The notes under the pieces are model-generated. The model saw only the letters and a list, made by a program, of their open reading frames with translations. It was not told the DNA's origin and made no database searches. A program made the translations under genes and the position numbers. Source: Bimastos eiseni (Eukaryota > Annelida > Clitellata > Crassiclitellata > Lumbricidae). From it: a DNA stretch of 64,000 nt. The stretch lies in NCBI GenBank assembly GCA_959347315.1, contig OY365806.1, positions 36,822,264-36,886,263 of the forward strand, in the 5' to 3' direction. Positions 35,396-47,500 of the stretch are shown here, piece after piece; the first letter of the stretch is position 1; each line of letters starts with the position of its first letter.

Positions 35396-38278
35396 TACAT
35401 ACATTCAATAAGAATGTACTAATAAATATCCATGTATATGCTCATATCCAATGTCTTTGTACATATATATCTGCGCACACAGATATTCTGAATATGTGCA
35501 AATTCGCCCACATATACATTTTATAAATGTATACATATATATATATGCGTGTGTGCGTGTGAATCATTATACATATAACATATAAATGCCTACGTTATAT
35601 ATATATATATATATATTCGTTCATATGCCATACACGGCATCATATATTTTATGTGACAAATTCATGCATGTATTTATACACATATTCTATATTTCTGCAC
35701 ATATACCTGCATGTATACATTATATATACGTTCATATATGCACATGTATATATGTATATATATAATGTACACATTATTGATATCAATCATTCGGTCTGTG
35801 ATCGATAACTCTTTTCTCGAGAGCCGATAAATCATTCAGAAGAAGACAAACTGTATAATTTTTCCTCTTCCATCCTCCTATTCCTCTTCCTCCTCCCTTT
35901 CCTCTTCCTCCTCAGTTTCCTCTCCTTCTTCATCTCCCCATTTGTGTCGTCTCGTTCCTCGTACTCTTTCGGCAAACACAGAGCACTGCAAACATTAACC
36001 TATATAACATTGGAATTACACGTCATGAGAGTCATGAGAGTCAAATGTCATTAATACGATGTGGTATAATTCTATGTAGAAACGCGTTTTCATGTGACGT
36101 GGTGTAAGGCAGTGTAATCAGTCAGATTCTGTCTGAAATAGAATAGAATATTCTACAGAAGGTTAATGCGTTACTTCATTAGATCTGCATAATTTTATGT
36201 TCTCTCCTCTCTGTTTGTTCAATGTCCGTTCATTCGTTCGTTCAATAGAAATTCATTTCATTTGAACAACGCGGTTGGCAGGCCAACCGTCGCTATTTCA
36301 GAACATTTATATATATATACAGATATATAAATATATGTATATATCTGTGTATCTCCATCCGTCTCTGCGTCGGAATGTTGGCTGCATATAATTTATATTA
36401 TGTATCATGTAAATGTATATCTTATTTAAATGTATATCTTATGCATATAGTCTATATGATCTTAATTCTTATTCTTAACATATCTGTATTTTTAGAAATA
36501 TATTTTGTAATCCATGTTCGTTTCTTGCTCACTTCGAGTATATATATTATATTTCATATGTATATATATATATACATACATGTATATACGATTTGACGAA
36601 CCAACGGAAAAATTGTGGCCCGTTCTGAACTTGTTTGACGTCATCTGATCCATTGCGGATTTGTTCCAGCCACAGAAATATATAAGCAACTCCTCTTCCC
36701 TCGCATTTCCAAACCATTCATCATTCACGACCACATGCAGCATCTCACACACACACACACCTGCACACACATTGTATATATATATATATAACATATGAGC
36801 ATAATTCTTATATACACGTATAATGTATGTACCATTTGAAAATGACAATTTATTGCCGAATCTATCTCATTCATCTGATTATCGTCATTTAGCCACGCAT
36901 TTGTGAAACAATGATCGAACATCAGATGCAATAAATCAGCCAAACAAAAGGTCTTGACATATAGTAACCCTACTATATAAATTATACCACTACTGGCTGA
37001 GATAGGACGAAATAACTCCTGAAACTATACTGAGGCAGCGCCAAACAAAGGCGGATATCCTAAATAAGAGGCGCTGAGGTAGATACAACTATTGCAAGAC
37101 ATCCCACATGTAGTCGGATACATGACCCGCTCTGCAGGGGATTCCACCAATCAAAACCCGCTCTAATCGCCCGATCCACAGCTGCGGGAGGCCAGCGTAT
37201 ATTGAGGAACATTAGTCAAGGTGGCTAGTAACGTAGGCAGTAACTATAGAGTAGCTGTGGCGCTTGGATAAGATATAGTGGGATATTACTCGCAATCCGT
37301 GTTGCTGGTAAAAGTAGTCATGATCGACAATGCTATCATTTCGAGTGAAGGTGAGTTCTTGGTCAAGTTGACTGAAGGAGATCGACTTCGGTGGTATGGA
37401 AATGGAAATTGGAAGTCGGTCGGTAGATGCATGGCGAGTAGGGCGGTTGGGCCACGAGACGACGTGATAGAGACACCCAGGACTTCGTAAGTGAGCGGCT
37501 TGTCACGCAACGTTGTTCTTCTGATGCGTACAGACGAGGATGCCTCCGCCTTGACGGTCCGGATCAGAAGAATCAGACCTTGGACAGTCTAGGAGAGAGA
37601 AGCCTGGAGGAGAGAGAAGCCTGGAGGAACTGAGCGGTCAACAAGGACGTCCGAAGCAAACGAACGCCATATCAACATCCTGTGAAGACTATTATTCCAA
37701 CCTAGGCCTAACTGATATATCTCTCTGCAGCTCATAGGATTTCGATTTGGCTAGGCTAATCTAAACGGTTATGTCTGTGAGTTTACGAAACACGATTGTT
37801 GCATTAGCACATGAGGCGCAATAGAAATCCTTAGAGATTAGAGTTATTTACTTTTTGTACTTTCTTTACTTTCAAATACACGTCTCTGCAGAACTTCACA
37901 GTGTAGAGAGAGGTTGCGAGTGAAAGTTCGGCTGAGAGAGAACACAGTGACCACAAGATTTCGTTTAGTACTGCAAAATAGCTATTAGTACAATAACAAT
38001 GTAAAATCTAACGTCTTCCTTAACTTGATCTAACCATATTTTGTGCTAACGCCGTTTGAACTGCTTTTCTAATTCTTCCTAGGTGAACATTCCTTGAGGA
38101 AAAATCAGAGCCAATGAATTTCAGCACCTGCATCACACTTAACCAGAATTGATCCTCCGTAGATCCCTTGGCCGAATCATCGATCCTCTTATCGATCGAT
38201 TGATCTGCACAACGGCCCTTTGTGGGGTTCTGATCCGTCTACTCATTCACGCGCCATTCCTCGTCTGGCCTTAGACAC
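35396..38278. other. Intergenic DNA upstream of the GABBR2-like gene
   Basis: AT microsatellites at about 35530-35770, 36310-36350 and 36540-36580, a short CA run at 36748-36770, and two 15-bp copies of GAGAGAAGCCTGGAG near 37590-37625. The receptor gene's promoter and 5' UTR should lie at the right end, but no clear core promoter motif was seen. Confidence 0.4.
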
Positions 38279-38563
38279 ATGCGACCTAACGACGCTGTAA
38301 TCAGACCCCTTTCACACCTCCTCTTCTTCTTCCTACACCTCCTCCTTGTTCTCTCACCCAATTCCAAGATGGCAGCATCGTTAAAACCAGAAGTGGACGT
38401 CCATCGGATATACATCGCCGGACTATTTCCGCTGACTTCACCTAGTGGCAGGGAGAACGCGGCCGGTGTCTTGCCGTCGGTAGAGCTGGCGCTGGAACAC
38501 GTAAACCGCGACAGGAATCTACTGCCACACAACATCCTTGATCTCGACTTCAACGATACGCAG
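38279..38563 (+). CDS. GABBR2: GABBR2-like coding exon 1 (signal peptide and first VFT strand)
   Basis: 95 codons ending ...DLDFNDTQ. The donor is ACGCAG|GTGCGT. This ATG is chosen because it gives a full signal peptide. A later in-frame ATG (codon 31) would lose it. The base at -3 is C, a weak Kozak context. Confidence 0.8.
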
Positions 38564-41500
38564 GTGCGTCTCTCTTTCTGTCACTCTGTCTGTCTGCGCG
38601 TTTATCTTCGACTGTTTCCGTGGCACTGCTAGTACCTGTGGTTGTGCCTGCCAGAGTATGCTCGTTTTTATGTATCTTCCTCTGCAGTTGATTACGTGGT
38701 CATTTGCATCTGAGGCGTCATGTTCTCCTCAGAATAGAAGCAGATCTAGAGCTTAAGAAACAAAGAAACGCATTCAAAACAGATGTACAAGCAAGCGAAT
38801 ACACGACAATATTTGCATTTATGACAGAATTTGGACAATCAGACAGAAAGAGAAACAAATGGCTAACGACACTCACGCAGAGTGTCACGGACAATAGAGA
38901 CACAATGTGACACATCGAGTATCAATTTTTTCTTTGGTGAGTGGTACTCATTGTTCTCGGAAATGGCTCCAATCAACTTCATGAATACGGTTGGAATGCA
39001 AACATGTATGTATTGTATATATATTTATGTAGATGTGAATGCATACATGCATGTATGTATGCTTGGATATATGTATGCATCGTAGCATGCACCCTATGAA
39101 TAAGAACAAAAGATAGGGTTAATGTAAAAATGTTGTATTAAACAATATACAATTCAATCATGAGGAACATATACCGTACAAGACTCGTCGATAAGGAACA
39201 CAAAGACCACTTCCACTGGAAAGGTAGACGGAGTGTAGCAGCGCAGACAAGCAGTTCGGTTTGTCGACGAGACGCGGAACAACAGCAACATAAGTTCTAA
39301 GTAAGACGACTTAAGTAAACTTAATTAAAAGCAGAGATGTTGCCAAAATACGCAAAAGAGACAACGAGTCTCAGAAACAAGAGTCTCAGAAACACAACCG
39401 CAGAAGCTTAACTAAAAAGCCAACACGCTCTGTCGCTCCTAATAAACGGATACTTATATAGACCAAAGGAAACGCGTCCTAATTCCACTCTTTCCTCTGT
39501 CTATCAAGGTACGGAATATATTTAACTGTAGGAGACAGTTCAAGACAGGACCGCAGATCAGTACATTAAGGATAATATAAGGACGACAGTCTATGTTAGA
39601 TATTTAGAGAAGGTCAGTACAAGCACATAGGCCTAACATCTAACAGCATGCATGTATGTTTTGCTGTGTATGTATATATTTGTATATGTGTATGGGTATG
39701 TGTGTATGCATATGTATGTGTACGCGTTTGTTTGTATGCTTATTCGTGTTTAGGCAGACTATTATTATTATTATTGTTATTGTGCCAATAAACCCTTCGA
39801 AGGTGTTGCAACATTTCTTTCAAGTTGAATTCTCTATCATCCAAAGCTGACATTTATTCCAACATGTGTGCGTGTTTGCGTGTGTGTGTGTTCGTGTGCG
39901 TTTGTGCGCTTTCTAGAGATGTAATACGAACCATCTTGAAGAACAATTGAATGCTATTACCTAACTGTCACAAACTGAAGTTTTGATGAAGGTTGATTAT
40001 CTCAGAATTATTCCGGCGTTGCATGGGAATTGTGCGTGGCAATTCGGCGGATTCGGCCACGGCGCAATTTGATCTTCTGTCCCTGGACCGTTCTGGGATT
40101 AATGAGGTCACTGAGGTCACAGAGGTTACTGAGATTAATTGAGGTCACGGAGGTCACTGAGATCACAGAGCTCACTGAGATCAACCGAGGTTACTGAGGT
40201 CACTGAGATCTCTGAGATCACTGAGGTCACTGAGATTAATTGAGGTCACGGAGGTCACTGAGATCACAGAGCTCACTGAGATCAACCGAGGTTACTGAGG
40301 TCACTGAGATCTCTGAGATCACTGAGATCACTGAGGCTACTGAGGTCACTGAGATCACTGAGGTCACTGAGATTAATTGAGGTCACGGAGGTCACTGAGA
40401 TCACAGAGCTCACTGAGATCAACCGAGGTTACTGAGGTCACTGAGATCTCTGAGATCACTGAGGTCACTGAGATTAATTGAGGTCACGGAGGTCACTGAG
40501 ATCACAGAGCTCACTGAGATCAACCGAGGTTACTGAGGTCACTGAGATCTCTGAGATCACTGAGATCACTGAGGTCACTGAGATTAATTGAGGTCACTGA
40601 GATCACAGAGCTCACTGAGATCAACCGAGGTTACTGAGGTCACTGAGATCTCTGAGATCACTGAGATCACTGAGGCTACTGAGGTCACTGAGATCACTGA
40701 GGTCACTGAGATTAATTGAGGTCACGGAGGTCACTGAGATCACAGAGCTCACTGAGATCAACTGAGGTTAATGAGGTCACTTAGATCTCTGAGATCTCTG
40801 AGGTCACTGAGGCTACTGAAGTCACTGAGATCACTGAGTTCACAGAGGTCACTGAGGTCGCTGAGATCACTGATGTCGATGAGCTCAACGAAGTCACTGG
40901 CGTGCTTCCAATCCAACATCCGCTCTCACTTTTAAAATATTTGTGCTTGTGTGCCTGCATGCGTGTATTTGCGTGCTGCGGTGGGAACCGAAGAGGCATG
41001 CATGGTCAGACAACGGTTGAAGGGATCACTGAGGTCGCTGAGATCAGCAACGCAATGCTAAAAAGGAAGAGTGATATAATCACGTGGTTATTAGGCTGTG
41101 TGATATTAAGAGGATGAACCGATGTAAGTTGAGAAATGATAAGGAAACAAAAGGTTATAAGGTTACACAAGGCCATGTTTGATCAGGCAAGGTAGGGATC
41201 AACGAGGTAAAGGTAGGGTATACGGGTACATGTATGCGCATGATATGGTAAAATAAGGCACAACCCGTTCAGTGAAGGTCGGTTATGGCATGGTAAGGGA
41301 TATGGTACTGTCATCCCTGGCCAGGAAGGGTAGGGTGACAGAGTAAGGTTGGGGTTTGGATAGAATAATGTAAATCGTAATTAGACAAACACTCCACGAC
41401 TTCACCTGAATAAAGAATAGACGATCGATTCGATTCTTCTATTTCAGACGACTCTATGAGATTTGAAATAATTCTGGCTAAGCATATTGTACCTACTCAA

Positions 41501-44500
41501 TACTCATGTATCTGCTGTAGGCCTATACCCGACCATCATATGCACTGCACGACAACGGACAATTTGCTCACGACACGAGTACAATGCACAGTCTGTTATA
41601 GCACAAAACTTGCACATGCGCAGTGCACATTATTAAGATTGTCGGACAACACGATTTATGCATGAATACTACGGTATAGCGTTGGACCACAGGACCTGCT
41701 GCATGTACGTGGTCCACTACGCATACCATGTACAGTATTTTATTACATGACATATATATGATGACTATAGGTACAGTACTGGACCAGGGTCCAGAAGCAC
41801 ACAAGAGTTCTGCATATTGTTGTATCAAAAGACATACGCTTATGTACACTTACAATGAGTATGCATACTGAGAAGCAGTGAGAACACGCTTCCTGTCATT
41901 GTTAGGCCTACTATGACACCGTGTTTGTTGGACTCCTATTATTTTGCAAGTAAAATGTCCACGACTCCTGGAAACACTTTCCTCCTTAGCATCGCAACGG
42001 TCACCATAGCGTGAAACCCCTCCGCTGTTCGCACTCTGACAGTGCCAGTCCCTAGATAAAGAAAAAGGGCGACGCCAATGATCTTTGTTATCACGAAAAG
42101 TGGCTAAACTGCAACCTGTATCGGGTGTAATTTGATCAACTGCTGGCGAATAGTCCTAGGCTGGTCTCCACGCTTGACGAAGTATTTTAGTGGCGCTGAG
42201 AAATTACAGTCATTTACAATTATTCATTGCATTACACGCGACTTATGAAAGGCGCTATATGAAGAGTAAAGATGCATGATCACTACCATGTATACACAGA
42301 CAAAATATCTTGGCTAAAACTCGCGTTCTTCGGTCATGTTTCCTGAGTTCTTATAGCGAAGTGGATGTATACCTAAAGCTGATTAAAATGTTTTAAAAGG
42401 ATTAAATAGGATGAAAATAGAATGCATAATCAGATGCATCTATAGTCATCCGTCTAATTAGGAGTGTTCCTATTTCACAGAAGACGAGGCTAGTACCTAT
42501 CGCGACGAGTCACAGTATCATCTCATCTGTCATCAAATGTCAAAAATGACCGACGGCTGTTTTGGATTTTACTGTTGTCGAGTTTGCGCCTTTATAAACC
42601 GGTCTTCTTATGAGTTTCATAGAGACTTTGAGAAGACTCGTACTTTTACTTTACGTTTAGGCCAATACGTTCACTTCGCGGGATGATCATGTGCCGAGGC
42701 TGAGAAAATTAGGTCGCTGACACTTAATACTCATTTCTGCTTCTCTGGGTTAGAACTATTCACCTTCCAATATGTGCCTTATAACGACCTCGTTGTCCCG
42801 CCAGCAGTCCAACTGCCATGGCGAAGCACAGAAGCCCAGTTGTGGTCGGTCCATCTTTCTCGCATTGAGGTTGCCTAGCAACCTATAAATAAGCTTCTTG
42901 ACATTTCTTTGCCTTCTACTTGATAGTCTTTCTATAGGTTGTCAGAATCTGAAGCGCCTCTGTGAGTCTCTACAGAAATAGAAATAAAAGCGTTCAGGAG
43001 TGTTGTTCCATTACGTTAAGATTTTTGTGCAAAATACTTAAAAATAATTGTTCTTTATCCTCGTTCCTTCCGCGCTGGTTGTTCGATGGTCATCAGTGTT
43101 GTCGTGTCTTATCTATTTTAAACGACATTGCCATATATATATATATATAGGGCTTGTATAAAATATTAATAGATAAAGCTGTTGTTAATCATCTAAGGTC
43201 GTAGACATCAAACGGTCCTAGAAGCCATAGGATGATATCGATTAACACCAAACCCATAGATCTAAGCATTTGCGCCGCCACGGATGGAATGTGGAGCAGA
43301 TACCCCATTCCTGCGCATAGGCAGTAGTTTCTTGCAAATCCCGTGCGTAGTTTGGGGATCTCTGGGTGGTTTGTGGTTTGACATCTTACATTGAATTTCC
43401 TCTTCTTCTCTTCCAAGGTTCGCTTTCTTTTCAGAGAAATTAATCGAAAAGTTATTGATTGTATTTTACACAAAGATTACAAGGTGACTGCAGAACAACC
43501 ATATTGCGTTTCCTGGCACGAGCGGGTGACATATTCACACCGGTCGCACAGCTGCATCATCAACAGCTGAGTCTCCGCCTTATAAATATACGCCACCTAA
43601 TAGCCTACAGCTCTATACAAATGCATTTGAAAACTGTAACCTTCATTGGCCGCATTCTCGTTAGGAAGCCCTAACACTGGCCTCTGTGGAACTGACTTCC
43701 CCTTAAATATTCACGAAAAAACGCAAATGGTGGATCTATTGACCCGGAGCAATATAGGCCTAGACATCTCCGCAATCCTGCGTTACATTACTGACTACAC
43801 AGATGGTAGATTCACTTAGCCTAAGTGAAACTGATAATGGTTCTTTGGACGCAGTTCGATCGGTTCAACTGGCGCGGGCACCTGCAGCCGATACCGCTTG
43901 GTCTACACGACGACGATGCACGAGACACAATGATAGAGCGATGGAGTCGAGATACAATGGATGCTGCCCTGTGTGCACAAGTATGTCCGCACAAAGGCCG
44001 CGTTCCTTCTGCAACGGTCATAGGAAAAACAATAGACATCGGACGAACGTCTGAGGCATTAGCCCTGCCTGCACCACCACCACCGCCACCACCACCGCTG
44101 CTGCATGCACCAGACGGGTAGTCTATATCCCGACTATGTGAAGATCGTTATTCTCTGGGCCACGCGTCAGGTTAATAGGTGGTCGTAGTCCGCTGAAAAT
44201 TATTACCGACGATATACATGCCGAGGGCGCTTTCGATCATGGCTTTTTTTCTTCCCTTACATAGACGTTAATTTTTGTCTCTAAGACGTCTTTGGAGAAA
44301 TTCTCTTGGCCCATGTTTTCTATAATTAGTTTTTCATGGCTTTGTCTTTTATTGCTTCGGCTGTCGAATGTTTCAGGAATTGAAAACACTTTTGTTATTC
44401 ACCAACCCCAGACTGATGAGGGTAGACTGAGTTTTCCAATTTGTATCTTCGATAAAAGTTGCTCGAGAAACATTTTGCGATGAATTATTTCCCAGCGAGA

Positions 44501-47500
44501 GTGTATGGAAACAGTTGCTGAGTCATATGTCGCTTCATGTGTTTAGTCCTCATGCATCTATCCTATATAATTATATATATATATATTCATATACATATAT
44601 ATGCATATAATTGTGAGAACTACACAGTCATATAATTTAGTAGCCTTAAAACATGATGAAAAAATTTAGGTTACTTTTATATCTATAACATATTTCTGTT
44701 AAAATCACACATGCGTTTGAGTTTTGTGGCAACATGACTGTGTGTGCTTAACATAATGTATCATGATATATCTTGAGATAACATAACTGAGGTTTGCAGT
44801 GGTCCAGAAGACTTGCAATAGGCCAAACCTACCATTAGTTAACCTGACATATATCTACCGTGTTGCCCATAACTCTTTCGTAATCTCTGCTGCAGGCCCC
44901 CTTCAGACACTATTATCGTCCAGAACATCTTACCTCACACTGAAAACAATTTTCTATCTGATGATCCTTTCAGTTTCTGAAGTGATTTAGCCTACTATCG
45001 CTCTTGCTTCAATTTCAACCACACGACTCTTGAGTGACAGTCCATCACGATAAGCCCTAGACTTCCGTCCACTCGACAACAAGTCAAGTGAGCTTACAGT
45101 AATACTCTAGATGCATATAAACAAACCAGAATCATCGTCGAATCATATATAATAGGGCGTACGCTCTCTGCATCTGCACCAAAGTATTCTTTTAGTAGCC
45201 TATCTCTCTGTGTTCGAGCAATTAAACGTCATTTTTTTTTGGGATTTTTGTCATTTCTCTCTCAATTTTAAGCCATGTCCGTAAAACATTTTGGTAAATT
45301 GCATTGTCATGCAAACCTGAAATGTGTGCAAACTTTGAGCTCTGTAGGTCGACGGGAACATACGAAAAAAGAGTTGAAAGAACTCCGACGAACCGACGAT
45401 CCAGCGAACCGACGAACCGAACACAGCCTTTACGCAAGCCAAGTTAAAGAAAAGAGAGTAAAAAGCACAGGATTATTTGGCAGAGTGTTTTTAGATGGCA
45501 TTGTCATACATTGCGTTTTGTGGTTCAACATGGCAGGGGGTCGAACAGACGAGAGACCAACAGCGGTGGAACTTCTTTCCAATTCCCATGGAGGTGTCGG
45601 CATTATTTGGTCCGATTGATCTTCCGCTACTGTTCTCGTCTTCCGCAGCTTCTGTGCTTCTCGTGAATGCCAAAATGCGTTCAACATAACCAGCTTCCGT
45701 AACCGGAGATGATGACGTTATGGATATATATATATATATATATATATAATTAGGATATATTCATTCCTCGCCACTGGCGCATTCTCCACTTCCCTTTCCC
45801 TGCTCTCTACTGTCTTCTCTTCTTCCCTGATAAGGTGCAGACGTTCGTGCTCATTTTAATAACTACGCAACAGTAATGTTCAAATTAGATCAGATTTGCT
45901 TTGTCTCATCCATATTCTCCCTCTTTGCCTCTCCATCTTGTTACACATAGACCTATCTTCTTCAACACTGCTCTTCCCTCCAACTTCTTAATCACCTCCT
46001 AAGCCTCCGTTGTCTTCACTCTTCAGGTTACTTCTTCCATTCTCAGCTGTTTATCTTTCCCAGTCACCTCCACATTTTTCTATCATACAATACATGTATC
46101 TCAATTCCCTCTTCATTCCTTCTTCAGTCATCGTTTCCTTGTCATCAAGTGATATTGTTGCTTCATTCTCGATGCCCGTATTCTTTTCAACCCAATTCCC
46201 AGCTATGCGCGCCCTCCGTGGAATTGTCCCATTAAGCTTACCCTAAATACATTTCCCTTTTTACCGCCGTTCCGTCGTCATCTCATCTCATCCTTATGAT
46301 CTTCGTTCTTTTATCCATATTTTTTCGTCCCATTTTCTTTCCTTCCGCCTCCCACACCATTTCATCCTCTTCCTCCTCCTCTTCATAGATTATTCGCCTC
46401 GTCCCATTTCTCCTACTCAGCTTCCTCCACCTCCTTCCATCTCTTGTGCACCACACCCTCGTTTCATTTATACCCAATTTATCCTCCTCTTCTTCTTGTC
46501 ATTCGTAATCTTCTTCCCATTCCTCTCTCTAATCCTCCTCGTCCTGCTTCCTTTGTCTCCTTTCCACCTCATCTTTTCTCGTCACGCACTTCCGCTTCTC
46601 TTTTACTTCCTCCTCTTACAATACATGCATAATATATAAGCTTACACATATACACAAACATACACACACATACATATATATATATATAATGACTCTTGTG
46701 TGAATAAACATATAGTATCGATCATAACCATAATTATACAGGTGATTAATAGCAACATAGCAACATGCTTTTATGTTCAGTAACGCTGTTCCATGGATGC
46801 ATCTGAACATGATTTATGTGCATCTGTGAGGGCCACGTATTAATATCATATTTATCCAGATGTAATGTATTAGTTATATATATATATACAGAGTATTCAC
46901 GTTACAACTGCCAAGCATTTCTCATTATTTTCTCCACGATCACGACTTTGACAGTCTAGTCATATGTAAAACACGTGAATACACGTTTCTCTATAATGAC
47001 CTACATTGCAGATGGCCTTGACCTTGCTTAGTTTTCAATGAATTGACCTGGAGATATATTTCAAAACCGCTACCCATTTTAATGGATGCCACACCAGTTA
47101 AGGTAGCCCCCTCCGTGTACGTTCCGTGTAATTCAGAGATTCATAATTTATATTACCTGGAATAAGCCGCCATTGGCATATAAACCAACATCCTCACGCG
47201 TAGACGAACATGGGACGCACGTTCTAACCAAAGCACGTGTGGATATTTGCAAACAAAGCTTCATAGCATCACATTTTCACTGCAAAAGATTAGACGTCAA
47301 AGGAGAGGACTAGACTCTCCCTTGCTTACATTGGGAAACTAATAAAACGACCCCTCTTGACCACTTCATGACCACATGGCTACCTTTCGGGGTAGCTTTA
47401 TGGCCTTCTTCCTCTGTTTCTTCCTGTTCTTGTTCCTATTCTTTTGTTCTTGTTTTTCACGTTCATGTTCTTCTTTTTATTTTTATATTCTTCTTTTTAT

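Noticed and set aside
40781..40999. Frame with repeated Ser-Val-Thr, like a secreted repeat protein
   Set aside because: The 9-bp unit keeps any frame open. There is no signal peptide and no conserved flanks.
43803..44121. Overlapping frames with a poly-Pro stretch
   Set aside because: The Pro run comes from a short CCA/CCG repeat. The rest shows no domain and two frames are open at once.
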